Positions 36,669-45,450 of a stretch of 64,000 nt of DNA are shown here, piece by piece; within the stretch, counting starts at the first letter, position 1; each line of letters starts with the position of its first letter. Origin of the DNA: Archangium violaceum (GTDB taxonomy: Bacteria; Myxococcota; Myxococcia; Myxococcales; Myxococcaceae); contig NZ_CP069396.1 of the NCBI RefSeq assembly GCF_016887565.1, forward strand, positions 10,832,001 through 10,896,000, given 5' to 3'. The notes under the pieces are model-generated. The model made no database searches. It saw only the letters and a list, made by a program, of their open reading frames with translations, and was not told the origin of the DNA. Position numbers and translations under genes: made by a program.

Positions 36669-38581
36669 GCGCGCCGCAGCACCCGCTTCTCTCCGACCCG
36701 GAGCGTTACCTTCTCGCGGTCGAAGTACTCCGAGAGGGGAATGACGAACTTCCGGCTCTGACCCACCAGCTCCTTGAAGGCCTGGGTGGAAATCTCCTTC
36801 TTCTCGCGCAAGTGGGCAACCAGCCGCTCCTTCAGCCCGGCCAGCGCCCCCGCGTCGAAGAACAGCTCCTCGCTCACCCGCACCACCCTGCCCTCCGCCA
36901 TTGCCACCTTGAGCAACTCCTGCACCCGGGCCGCCGGCAGCTTGAGCCGCTGCGCCAGCTCGTTGAGCGTGGGCGGCGAGAGTCCCGCCGCCGACAGGTC
37001 GGCCACCAACCGCGTGCGCGCCGCGTCCTCGTCCAGGGTGAGCGTCCGGCCCCGCCCCTTGAGGCGCACCACCTCCTTCTCCACCTCCACCTTCCCCGCG
37101 TCCGTCAGCGCCTGCACCACCCGGGCGAAGAGGCGCGCGTCCAGCTCGCCCGACAGGCGCTGGCGCAGCTCCTCCCGCGAGAGGCCCTCGCGCAAGGGCT
37201 CGCGCTCGTGGAAGGTGGCGAGCAGCGCCAGGGCCCGCGCCTGCAGGCCCTCGAACACCTCGCCGGAGACGTACAGGCGCCGCTCCCGGTCCACCAGCAG
37301 CACCGTGCCGCGCGAGCCGAGCAGCTCCAGGGCTCGCGACAGCACCCTGGGCGCCAGCGCCGAGCGCGCGAAGAGCTCCTGCTGCGTGAGGCCCCGGTAG
37401 CCCGACTGGCGCAGCAACCACGCCACCTGGCCGCCCGCATCCGCCTCCAGCAGCGGGGCCACCACCTCGGAGCCTCCCTTGCGGCGGCGCGGCGGGGTGA
37501 TGGACAGCACGCGCCCGCCGGCCAGCGTGGCGCCCCGGCCCGGCAGCGCGCGCGAGCCCCGGAGGATGAAGCGCTGACCCGGCAGCGCGGCCATGGGCTC
37601 GGAGAGGCGCAGCTGCGCGAGCGCCGTCTCCCCCGGCTCCAGCTTCTCCAGGTCCAACAGCGCCACCGTGGCCTCCACCTGCGCGGTGCCCAGGTGCAGC
37701 AGCAGCTTGCGGCGCCGGGGCAGGGCCTCCTCCGCCGCGGGCAACAGGCTCAGCTCCACGTCCAGCATGCGCGTGTCGGGCACCTCGCCGGCCTTCACCA
37801 GCACCATGCCGCGCGAAATCGCCTCGGGCTCCACGCCCGTCAGGTTCACCGCGGTGCGCTGGCCCGCCGTTACCTTCGACACCGCCTCGCCGTGCATCTG
37901 CACCCCGCGCACGCGCAGCGGCCCGGGCAGGCCCGGCAGCAGCGACACGGTGTCCTCCACCGCCAGGGCCCCGGACAGCAGCGTGCCCGTCACCACCGTG
38001 CCGAAGCCCTTGATGGTGAAGGCCCGGTCCACCGGCAGGAAGGCCGGACCCTCGGAGGGACGCGAGGGCAGCCCCTGGGCCACGCGGGTGAGCGCGGCGC
38101 GCAGCCCGTCCAGCCCCTCCCCTGTCCTCGAGGAGACGGGCACCACCGGCGCGCCCTCCAGGAAGGTGCCGGCCACCAGCGTGGACAGGTCCGCCTCCAC
38201 CAGCGCGCGCCACTCGGCGCCCAGCTCCGCCAGCAGGTCCGACTTGGTGAGGGCGATGACGCCGGCCTTCACGCCCAGCAACCGGCAGATGTCCAGGTGC
38301 TCGCGCGTCTGGGGCATCACGCCCTCGTCCGCGGCCACCACCAGCACCGCCACGTCCACCCCGCCAGCGCCCGCGGCCATCGCCTTCACGAAGCGCTCGT
38401 GGCCGGGCACGTCCACCACACCGGCCACGGTGCCATCGTCCAGCTTCAGGTGCGCGAAGCCCAGCTCCAGGGTGATTCCCCGGCGCTTCTCCTCCTTGAG
38501 CCGATCCGTGTCGATACCGGTGAGCGCCTTGACCAGTGACGTCTTGCCGTGATCGATGTGCCCCGCGGTACCGATGATCAT
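36665..38581 (-). CDS. selB: Selenocysteine-specific elongation factor
   Basis: Delivers Sec-tRNA to ribosomes at UGA codons followed by a SECIS element. The 638-residue protein opens with the SelB GTPase: [55 protein letters not shown] (G3) and TKSD (G4). Translation-factor beta-barrel domains follow, then winged-helix repeats (about 380-638) that bind SECIS RNA. Full length. It is followed by pxrK in ATGA overlap. No selA, selD, tRNA-Sec or selenoprotein gene is in the window, but SelB implies that UGA may be read as Sec in this genome. Confidence 0.95.
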   Translation of the reverse strand: MIIGTAGHIDHGKTSLVKALTGIDTDRLKEEKRRGITLELGFAHLKLDDGTVAGVVDVPGHERFVKAMAAGAGGVDVAVLVVAADEGVMPQTREHLDICRLLGVKAGVIALTKSDLLAELGAEWRALVEADLSTLVAGTFLEGAPVVPVSSRTGEGLDGLRAALTRVAQGLPSRPSEGPAFLPVDRAFTIKGFGTVVTGTLLSGALAVEDTVSLLPGLPGPLRVRGVQMHGEAVSKVTAGQRTAVNLTGVEPEAISRGMVLVKAGEVPDTRMLDVELSLLPAAEEALPRRRKLLLHLGTAQVEATVALLDLEKLEPGETALAQLRLSEPMAALPGQRFILRGSRALPGRGATLAGGRVLSITPPRRRKGGSEVVAPLLEADAGGQVAWLLRQSGYRGLTQQELFARSALAPRVLSRALELLGSRGTVLLVDRERRLYVSGEVFEGLQARALALLATFHEREPLREGLSREELRQRLSGELDARLFARVVQALTDAGKVEVEKEVVRLKGRGRTLTLDEDAARTRLVADLSAAGLSPPTLNELAQRLKLPAARVQELLKVAMAEGRVVRVSEELFFDAGALAGLKERLVAHLREKKEISTQAFKELVGQSRKFVIPLSEYFDREKVTLRVGEKRVLRRA

Positions 38582-38605
38582 CTCGCCCCCCGGCTCTCCG
38601 TCGGT

Positions 38606-39262
38606 TCAGGCCCCCGCCTTGTCCGGGTCCACGTCGAACCGCCCGTCCTCGGTGACCGCCTCGTAGTCCCACGGGAAGACGACGAGCGCCTCGGTGGTCA
38701 GCGCGCAGAAACCCGGGGCGAAGCCGTCGGTACGGGCCACCAGCGTCGCGGTGTGCACCTCCTTGGCGCCCACCTTGAGCGCCAGGGCGCTGGCCAGCTC
38801 CAACGTGTCCCCGCTGGAGGCCACGTCGTCCACGATGAGCACGCGCTTGCCCTTGAGCTCACGCGGCATCTCCCCGGTCAGCTTCGGCTTGGCCGCGCCC
38901 TTGTCCCGGCTGCGGCGGCTGATGCGCACCGGGAAGAACTCGCAGCCGAGCGCGCTGGAGAGCGCCCCGCCCACGAACACTCCCCCGTGCGCCACGCCCA
39001 CCACCGCCTGGGGCTTGTAGCTCTTGCCAATCTCCCGCGCGAGCCCCTGCACCGAGCGGTCGAACTGCGCCCAGGACAGCTCCTGGACCCGGGTCTTCTT
39101 GTGGGACTGGTCGCGTCCGGTGAGCTGGCGCGGCGCCTCCACCTGAGGCGCGAGGATCAGATCCGACGGGATGGAGACGAGCGTCTCCACCTGCTGCTTC
39201 TGGGAAGGCTTGCCCTTCGTGCCCTTGGGCGTTGCCTTCGGCGTTGCCCGCTTGGTGGCCAC
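38606..39262 (-). CDS. Type I phosphoribosyltransferase
   Basis: A 218-residue protein. Residues 1-75 are a Lys/Thr-rich tail and linker; the rest is a type I phosphoribosyltransferase fold with the PRPP-binding motif RVLIVDDVASSGDTL. Strand VVGVAHGGVFVGGALSSALG precedes it. It resembles xanthine/hypoxanthine-type or ComF-like members, but the base or other acceptor is unclear. GTG at 39262, with GGAG upstream, is favoured over an upstream ATG. It lies 24 bases upstream of selB on the same strand. Confidence 0.78.
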   Translation of the reverse strand: MATKRATPKATPKGTKGKPSQKQQVETLVSIPSDLILAPQVEAPRQLTGRDQSHKKTRVQELSWAQFDRSVQGLAREIGKSYKPQAVVGVAHGGVFVGGALSSALGCEFFPVRISRRSRDKGAAKPKLTGEMPRELKGKRVLIVDDVASSGDTLELASALALKVGAKEVHTATLVARTDGFAPGFCALTTEALVVFPWDYEAVTEDGRFDVDPDKAGA

Positions 39263-39346
39263 GGCGAGGACTCCAGTGTGGGGTACGGTGCCGTCATACC
39301 CTGGGGAGCGCGGTATCGCCACTCCCGACGGAGCCTGCCTGCCCCT

Positions 39347-40246
39347 TCAGCTCATGGCCTGGGTCATCTCCGCCAGGAGCTCGCGGATCTCCTCCCCGGA
39401 GACCACGTAGTGAGTGGTGCAGAAGTGACAATCCGCCTCGGCCTGGCCCTCCTTGGCCAGGATGTCCTCCAGCTCCTCGCGGCCCATGGACATCAGGGCT
39501 CGCTTGACCCGGTCCTTGCTGCAACTGCACGTGAAGGACACGGGGTAGCGCGACATCACCTCCAGATCCGCCTGGGGCACCAACGTCTTGAGGAGCGCCG
39601 TGGCGCCCTGGGCCGCCTGGGCCCGCACGGTGGGCTCGAAGTCCCTGGCGAGCCTGTCGCCGAGCGCCTGGAAGGCCTCCCGGTCCCCGTCGGGCAGCGG
39701 CTGGATGAGCAGGCCCGCCACCAGGCCCAGCGGCTCGGAGGTCCCATCGGACTTCTCCGGTAGCACGGTGAGGTAGACGCGCGAGGGCAGCTGGTCGGAG
39801 ATGGTGAAGTAGCGCTCCAGATCCTTCGCCAGGTCGAAGCTCTCGAGCTCCACCGAGGAGCGGTAGTACTCGCCCCCGCCCAGGTCGCGCAGCACGGAGA
39901 GGAAGCCCTTGTTCCCCAGGGCGGGACGCCAGTGGTACTGGCCCTCGGCGCCCACGTGGGACACGAGCGGGTTCTTCACGTAGCCGCGCAGCACGCCCGA
40001 GGTGTCCCCATCCACGAAGAGGCCCCGGAGCGGCCCGTCGCACTCGAGCTGCAGGTTGACGCGCGAGTCGCTCTTCTGCAGGGCGGCGAGCAGGGCGCCG
40101 GCGGTGAGGCCCTGCGCCATCAACGAGGCCGAGGCCGTCGCGGAGCGGTGCAGCTCGCGCGCCCGGCGAGCGAGCTCGCTGGCGGTGACGAGCACCACGC
40201 GCAGGTCGGTTTCCTTCAACAATCCACTGACGAGTTCATCGGCCAT
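39347..40246 (-). CDS. hslO: Redox-regulated chaperone Hsp33
   Basis: A holdase that becomes active under oxidative stress. The 299-residue protein has the N-terminal fold with LLAALQKSDSRVNLQLECDGPLRGLFVDGD and GYVKNPLV, and the C-terminal redox switch CSC...CHFC (C-x-C about 27 residues before C-x-x-C), which binds zinc when reduced. All four cysteines are present. ATG at 40246 gives the family-typical N-terminus MADELVSGLL, though its Shine-Dalgarno is weak. It is divergent from the sdhC-like gene (221-base gap, with no recognisable element). Confidence 0.94.
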   Translation of the reverse strand: MADELVSGLLKETDLRVVLVTASELARRARELHRSATASASLMAQGLTAGALLAALQKSDSRVNLQLECDGPLRGLFVDGDTSGVLRGYVKNPLVSHVGAEGQYHWRPALGNKGFLSVLRDLGGGEYYRSSVELESFDLAKDLERYFTISDQLPSRVYLTVLPEKSDGTSEPLGLVAGLLIQPLPDGDREAFQALGDRLARDFEPTVRAQAAQGATALLKTLVPQADLEVMSRYPVSFTCSCSKDRVKRALMSMGREELEDILAKEGQAEADCHFCTTHYVVSGEEIRELLAEMTQAMS

Positions 40247-40467
40247 AGGTCGTGGAACTAGCGTGCCCACCCGCGCGCCGCTCGCCAATGACAATGAGCG
40301 CGAGGGCTCCCCCGTCCGGGGTCCGGGCGGAGGGGCCTCCTCGGAAGCATCGTCCTACCTAATACCTCCGTGTGCCCCGGCTGCCGTCCGCTGATGGAGG
40401 AAAGTGCTACCGCCGGGCGGGACCGGGCTATAACCCACTGTCCGTCCGTCCGTCTTCCGGAGTACCG

Positions 40468-41133
40468 ATGAGCACCCACGCCGCAGCCGCCCCCGTCCAA
40501 TCGCAGAAGACGCCGCTCCTCCAGTCCCGCCTGGGTTCGTTCCTCGCCGTGGTGCCGCTGAGCATCTGGGTGGTGAACCACCTGTGGGACAACCTCGCCG
40601 CCTGGCAGGGCGCCGAGGCCTGGCAGTCGGCGGTGACGCAGTACAAGCACCCGTACGCGCAGGCCGCCACGTTCCTGGTCGTCATCCTCCCGCTGCTGCT
40701 CCACACCGGGTGGGGCATCGTGAGGCTGCTGAGCTTCAAGCCGAACAACGCGGCCTACCCGTACTACGGCAACCTCAAGTACATCGTTCAGCGCGTGGCG
40801 GGCCTCGGCGTGCTCTTCTTCCTGGGCGCGCACATGTGGCTGGCCTTCCTGCACCCGCGGCTGGTGGAGGGTCACGCGGAGCCGTTCTCGGACATCGCGC
40901 GGGAGATGCACTTCCACGCGCCGACGATCATCGTCTACGTGCTGGGCGTGCTGGGCACGGCGTACCACATCGCCAACGGCCTGCAGGGCTTCGCCATGGG
41001 CTGGGGTCTGCTGGCCTCCGAGCGCTCCATGCGCCGTTTCGAGCCGTGGTCCATCGCCATCTTCCTGGTGCTGCTGGCCATGGGTTGGGGCGCCATCTTC
41101 GCGCTGTACAAGGCCGGCGCCGCCTACGGGTGA
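40468..41133 (+). CDS. sdhC: Succinate dehydrogenase cytochrome b558-like subunit
   Basis: A 221-residue integral membrane protein with five predicted helices, of the single-subunit b558 type that binds two b hemes and quinone. Candidate heme-ligand histidines are in VVNHLWDN, LLLHTGWGI, LGAHMWLAF and GTAYHIANGLQG. ATG at 40468 is preceded by CCGGAG. The flavoprotein and iron-sulfur subunits (sdhA, sdhB), which normally follow, are not here: the next gene is convergent ssb. Either the genes are split in this genome or this is a paralogue. Confidence 0.8.
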   Translation: MSTHAAAAPVQSQKTPLLQSRLGSFLAVVPLSIWVVNHLWDNLAAWQGAEAWQSAVTQYKHPYAQAATFLVVILPLLLHTGWGIVRLLSFKPNNAAYPYYGNLKYIVQRVAGLGVLFFLGAHMWLAFLHPRLVEGHAEPFSDIAREMHFHAPTIIVYVLGVLGTAYHIANGLQGFAMGWGLLASERSMRRFEPWSIAIFLVLLAMGWGAIFALYKAGAAYG

Positions 41134-41151
41134 GCCCCTGTCCCCCTTCCT

Positions 41152-41184
41152 CCCTCTCCCCCTGGGAGAGGGTCGGGGTGAGGG
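41152..41184. repeat. REP-like palindrome
   Basis: CCCTCTCCCCCTGGGAGAGGG followed by a GGGGTGAGGG tail. The same element (CCCTCTCCC-n-GGGAGAGGG with a CCCTCACCCC side arm) occurs at 49219-49350 and 55694-55721, always just after the end of a gene. Confidence 0.6.
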
Positions 41185-41212
41185 TCTTCGCCGAAACAAC
41201 CCCGCAACGACA

Positions 41213-41249
41213 ACGGCCGCCCCGAACATCCGGGAGCGGCCGTTTCGCT
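41213..41249. terminator. Bidirectional intrinsic terminator between sdhC-like gene and ssb
   Basis: ACGGCCGC (41213-41220) pairs with GCGGCCGT (41236-41243), with a further CCG/CGG inside, followed by TTTCGCTT on the plus strand. It sits between two convergent genes and could serve both. Confidence 0.75.
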
Positions 41250-41263
41250 TCCAGGCGGTCGGC

Positions 41264-41782
41264 CTAGAACGGGATGTCGTCGTCCCCGCCGCCGTTGCCG
41301 CCACCACCGCCGCCCATGCCGCCGCCGTCATCCATCGGAGGCGGGCCGTAGTCCTCGTAGCCACCGCCCTGCTGCTGGCCACCCCCGCGCTGCGAGTAGC
41401 CACCACCGCGGCCGCCACCACCACCGCCACCACCCGCGCCGGCGCCGTCACGGCCGCCGAGGAAGGTCACTCCGTTGGCCACCACCTCGGTGGTGTAGTT
41501 CTTGCGGCCTTCCTTGTCCGTCCACTCGCGCGTCTGCAGGCGACCCTCGACGTAGCACTGGCGGCCCTTCTTCAGGTACTCGCCGCAGAGCTCCGCGAGC
41601 TTCCCCCACACCACGATGCGGTGCCACTCCGTGCGCTCCTGCTTCTGGCCGTTCTTGTCGGTCCAGGTGTCGCTGGTCGCGATGCGGAAGTTGGCTACCG
41701 CCTGGCCGCCCGGGGTGAAACGCACCTCCGGGTCCGCGCCGAGATTGCCGATGAGGATGACCTTGTTGACTCCTCCAGCCAT
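41264..41782 (-). CDS. ssb: Single-stranded DNA-binding protein
   Basis: The 172-residue protein binds single-stranded DNA in replication and repair as a tetramer. The OB-fold (residues 1-110) is typical: [40 protein letters not shown] and [25 protein letters not shown] Gly/Gln-rich linker follows, and the acidic tip DDDIPF is the protein-interaction tail. ATG at 41782 with AAGGAAGG upstream. It is monocistronic and convergent with the sdhC-like gene. Confidence 0.97.
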   Translation of the reverse strand: MAGGVNKVILIGNLGADPEVRFTPGGQAVANFRIATSDTWTDKNGQKQERTEWHRIVVWGKLAELCGEYLKKGRQCYVEGRLQTREWTDKEGRKNYTTEVVANGVTFLGGRDGAGAGGGGGGGGRGGGYSQRGGGQQQGGGYEDYGPPPMDDGGGMGGGGGGNGGGDDDIPF

Positions 41783-41962
41783 GACGCCTTCCTTTCTCTT
41801 CGAGGACCGACCCACCACGGGCCGGTCACATGCGTCCGATGCGGGAACAGAACCCGCATCGAGCTCGCCCTATAGCATACCGGGTGAGTCCCCACCTGAA
41901 CAGGGATTCACCCGGTCATCCGTTGGCTGACAGGCGGACGAGCAGACAGCGGACCGAGCGCT

Positions 41963-44209
41963 TCACCCGCCCGGACGGGTCTCGGCGGTGCGCTCGGCGG
42001 GGCCGGGGCCCATGGGCACGGCGGCGGCCGGGGCCACCACCTGCGTGGGCACCAGCTGCTGGGGCTTGGGCGCCTTCTCCTCGGCCACCTTGCGCGACAG
42101 CGAGCCCTCCAGCGAGCGGGCGAACTCCACCAGCTTCGTGTCGGTGGAGCCCAGGCTCTTCTTCAGCGCCTTCCAGAAGGGGTGCTCCGCCTCGCCGGCC
42201 TGCACCAGCCCGCGCGCCAGCAGCGAGGTGGCCGCCTCGCGATCCTTCGCCGAGGCACCGCGCAGCGCCTGCACCAGTTCCTCCGGGGCCGTGCGCGCCA
42301 CGGCGCCCAGACCCTCGACCATCTCCGACTCGGAGCCGACATCGCCCGAGGAGGCCCCGGACAGCTCGACGATGCGCGAGAGCGCCTCGGCGTTGCCGCT
42401 GGCGGCCAGCTCCACCATGCTGCCCAGCCCGGGCACCTCCACCGACAGCTCACGCGCCACCGAGCGCAGCCGGCCATACACCTCCGTACCGGCCGAGTAG
42501 CTGTCCAGCAGCGTGCGCACCCCGAGGTAGTCCTGCGGGTTGGACTGGTAGAGGCTCTCGGCCAGCACCGCGCGCACCGCGGGGTCCCTCTCGCTGCGCC
42601 ACGCCGTGCGCAGGAAGCCGATGTTGCGCGGATCCCTCTGGCTGCCCAGTGCCAGGTACGTCTTCACCCGGCTGGTCACCTCGGCCAGGGGGCTGCTCGA
42701 CTTCTCCTCGCTGGCGAGCTCCGCCACCGCGCGCCCGGGGCCCATCGTGGAGCCCATCGAGGCCACCGCCGCGCCCAGCGCGTCCAGCCCGCGCACCACC
42801 GGTCCGGAGCGGCCCGGGTAGTCGTTCACCATCATGGAGAAGATGAACTTCTCCCCACCGGCCGCCTGCACGTAGCCGCTGAGGGCCGACACGTTCTCCA
42901 GCGTGCCCGTCTTGGCGCGCAGCCGGCCCACGGCCTCGGTGCCATCGAAGCGGTAGCGCAGCGTGCCGTCCTTGCCGGCGATGCCCAGCGAGGACAGGTA
43001 CTCGGGCGCCAGCGGGAAGCGCTCGTACATGTAGCGGAGGATCCGGTCCATCTGCGCGGCGGAGAAGCGGTTGGCGTCATTGAGGCCGCTGCCGTTCTTC
43101 ATCACGTAGGTGCCGCGGGGGATGCCCACCTCGCGCGAGAGGAAGTCCTCCACCACGTCGATGCCCTTGGCGAAGGTGCCCGGCACCCCACGCGCCTCGG
43201 CGCCCATCGTCTTGAGGAGCGTCTCGGCGATGAAGTTGCTCGACACCTTGTTGAGGCGCTTGAGGATGACGTCGAAGGTCTCCGAGTGGGCCACGTACAC
43301 CAGCCTGGCCTTCTGGGGCGTGACACCCGGCTTCACCTTGCCCTTCACCTTCACGCCACGCGCGTTCAGCATCTGCTTGAGCGTCTGGCCGAAGTACATG
43401 GGCGGGTTGTCGATCTTCTTGTACACGCTCATGTAGCCGCCACCCTGGGCCACCTGACCGCGCACGACGATCTTCTGCTGGGCACCGGAGGCATCCGAGG
43501 CCACCGAGAAGCGGCGGGCCCGGTGGTTGCCGGTGGTCAGCTGGTTGTCCACCGCGAAGTAGTCGCTGGGCGGCTCGAGCTCCACCACGCCCTTGGCGCC
43601 CACGACGTCACCCGGACGCAGGTACACCCCCACCGCGTTCCAGTTGAGGCTCAAAGCACCGGTGGGGGCCATGTAGGCCCGATCCGAGTCCTCCTGGTCA
43701 TAGCCGGGAGGGGTGCGCTCGGGGTCGAACCACGCCTCGTCCACGACGATGTCCTGCACCTCGCGCAGGCCGGTGTGGAAGAGGTCGGCCACCATGCCGT
43801 AGAGGCGCTCGGTGTTGATGGAGGGGTCGCCCTTGCCGCGCACGTAGAGCGTCTTGGCCTTGAGGCCATCGGACTCGGGCTCCACGAGGAACTCGGTCTC
43901 GAAACGGTACTCGGGCCCGAGCGTGACGAGCGCCGCCGCCGAGGTGACGAGCTTCACGTTGGAAGCGGGGTTGAGCAGCTCGTCGGCGTTCTGGCTGAAC
44001 ACCACCGTGCCGTCGTCGAGGCTCATCATGTGGATGCCCACACGGCTCGCGTTGAGGGGCTCGCGTTGCAGCACCTGCATCAACGAAGCCTTGAGTGCCT
44101 CGCGCTCGGCGCGCTTCTTGTCGTCCGCGGCGGCGACACCCGCGCGCGGAAACGTGACGAAAATGGCGAACGTCACGGCCAAGAGGGATCTGGCTCGGTG
44201 AACCTGCAC
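41963..44209 (-). CDS. dacB: D-Ala-D-Ala carboxypeptidase/endopeptidase (PBP4, S13) with helical C-terminal extension
   Basis: Periplasmic peptidoglycan hydrolase. A signal peptide (about 1-29) precedes the S13 domain. SNVK in LNPASNVKLVTSAAAL gives the catalytic serine and lysine, SGLN in KNGSGLNDANRFSA is the SxN motif, and KTGT in LRAKTGTLENVSALSGY is the KTG motif. All three are intact, so it should be active. After about residue 500 there are some 250 extra residues that look like helical HEAT-like repeats ending in a Lys/Pro tail, which is not part of ordinary DacB (about 480 aa). GTG at 44209 with GGAGAG upstream is chosen; an ATG at 44236 is also possible. Confidence 0.9.
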   Translation of the reverse strand: MQVHRARSLLAVTFAIFVTFPRAGVAAADDKKRAEREALKASLMQVLQREPLNASRVGIHMMSLDDGTVVFSQNADELLNPASNVKLVTSAAALVTLGPEYRFETEFLVEPESDGLKAKTLYVRGKGDPSINTERLYGMVADLFHTGLREVQDIVVDEAWFDPERTPPGYDQEDSDRAYMAPTGALSLNWNAVGVYLRPGDVVGAKGVVELEPPSDYFAVDNQLTTGNHRARRFSVASDASGAQQKIVVRGQVAQGGGYMSVYKKIDNPPMYFGQTLKQMLNARGVKVKGKVKPGVTPQKARLVYVAHSETFDVILKRLNKVSSNFIAETLLKTMGAEARGVPGTFAKGIDVVEDFLSREVGIPRGTYVMKNGSGLNDANRFSAAQMDRILRYMYERFPLAPEYLSSLGIAGKDGTLRYRFDGTEAVGRLRAKTGTLENVSALSGYVQAAGGEKFIFSMMVNDYPGRSGPVVRGLDALGAAVASMGSTMGPGRAVAELASEEKSSSPLAEVTSRVKTYLALGSQRDPRNIGFLRTAWRSERDPAVRAVLAESLYQSNPQDYLGVRTLLDSYSAGTEVYGRLRSVARELSVEVPGLGSMVELAASGNAEALSRIVELSGASSGDVGSESEMVEGLGAVARTAPEELVQALRGASAKDREAATSLLARGLVQAGEAEHPFWKALKKSLGSTDTKLVEFARSLEGSLSRKVAEEKAPKPQQLVPTQVVAPAAAVPMGPGPAERTAETRPGG

Positions 44210-44496
44210 GTGCTCTCCGGGGAAGGTGGCAGCCATTATGGGAGGGGGAGTCAGGGGCGGCAAGGGAGACACTCGATCGGAGAGTGCGTACCGGGTGCCC
44301 GGTCTTCCACCAGGCGGCAAAGCATCTCGGCTCGTGTGGACTAGTGCTCGATTTCAGAGAAGGACGACCAGGCGGGCATGCGTGTGATATCGCCCCGAAT
44401 CCTACCCACCCGGGCCGACATGGCGGAGGTGTTCCCACGAGGGTGAGAGACACTCCGACAGGAGAGAGCCGGCGAGGGCCCATCCACCGGCGGCGG

Positions 44497-45321
44497 TCAT
44501 TCGGTGGACAGCGGCGACTCGTAGCTGCGGATGGCTTCATCGAGGACACTGCGGAAGTAGTGCTCCGCCTCACCGGGGCCGTCGCGGAGCGCTATCAGGT
44601 GGGGGTACACGCGCGCGTCCTGGAGCTCCATCGCCGCCTCGACGACCAGGACCATGACGTTGTTGGCGGAAAGCGCCGCCAGGAGGGGCTCCAGCACCCG
44701 GGGGTCCTTCCTCCGGGCGAGCCCCACGAGCGCCTCGCCCCGGGTCTCCTCGTGGGGATCCGAGAGCCGGCGCAGCAGGGCCTCCCGCAGCTCGGGCGTG
44801 TCGATGTCGAGCTGGGTGCCCAGATTGAAGGTGGCCCAGTTGCGGACGTCCTCGTCGGGGTCACCCGACAGCGCGATGAGCGCGGCGATGGCCTCCGGGT
44901 CCTGCTGGCACATCAACCCGTGGACCACCCCCATCCGCACCTCCGCGCTCGGGTGGGTCTTCAGCGTCACGAGCTCCGGCACCGCACGCGGATCTCTCAG
45001 GTGACCGAGCGCGGTCGCGGCGGACTCGAGCACGGCGGGCTCGGTCTCCCGGCGGAGCAGGTCCAGCAGGAGTTGGAGGGACTCCTCGGGGAAGGTCCGC
45101 TTGGGGATGCCCAGCTGGCCGAGGATGTCCGCGCCCCGGCCGCGCTCGCGAGCCAGCGGCGACTGCACGAGCCGCTTCGCCGCCTCGAAGACCTCGCGGG
45201 TGCCCCGCCAGTGGAGCAGGGCGATGGCATCCCAGGCCTGTTCGTCGTCTTCCTCGCCCCGCAGGGAGAGGGCGATGAGCTCTTCGGTGCTACGGGGATC
45301 CTCGGGTCTGCGGTAGTCCAT
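44497..45321 (-). CDS. HEAT-repeat protein
   Basis: A 274-residue all-helical protein of repeated HEAT/PBS-lyase-like units: AVLESAATALGHLRDPRAVPELVTL, EVRMGVVHGLMCQQDPEAIAALIAL, DVRNWATFNLGTQ and ETRGEALVGLARRKDPRVLEPLLAAL. It has no signal peptide, so it is probably a cytoplasmic scaffold or interaction protein. The family has no single function. ATG at 45321 is used; another start lies five codons upstream. The 287-base gap to dacB shows nothing recognisable. Its neighbour dacB also has a helical-repeat extension, though the two are not obviously homologous. Confidence 0.85.
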   Translation of the reverse strand: MDYRRPEDPRSTEELIALSLRGEEDDEQAWDAIALLHWRGTREVFEAAKRLVQSPLARERGRGADILGQLGIPKRTFPEESLQLLLDLLRRETEPAVLESAATALGHLRDPRAVPELVTLKTHPSAEVRMGVVHGLMCQQDPEAIAALIALSGDPDEDVRNWATFNLGTQLDIDTPELREALLRRLSDPHEETRGEALVGLARRKDPRVLEPLLAALSANNVMVLVVEAAMELQDARVYPHLIALRDGPGEAEHYFRSVLDEAIRSYESPLSTE

Positions 45322-45450
45322 GGCGCATCCGTGCAATCGAGCCCCCCGGGGAGCCCTGAAGTAATGACTCCCCGGCTTCCAGGATAGGCCTGGAAGTGAT
45401 TCTGATTGAGTTCCGAACAGGTGAGTGCTGTGTCACAAATGAGGGGCCCG

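Noticed and set aside
34149-38672. A single 1507-codon open frame spanning the kinase and selB regions
   Set aside because: The part above 36668 is a GC-rich shadow of selB in another frame. The kinase has a proper ATG at 36668 with overlap to the selB stop.
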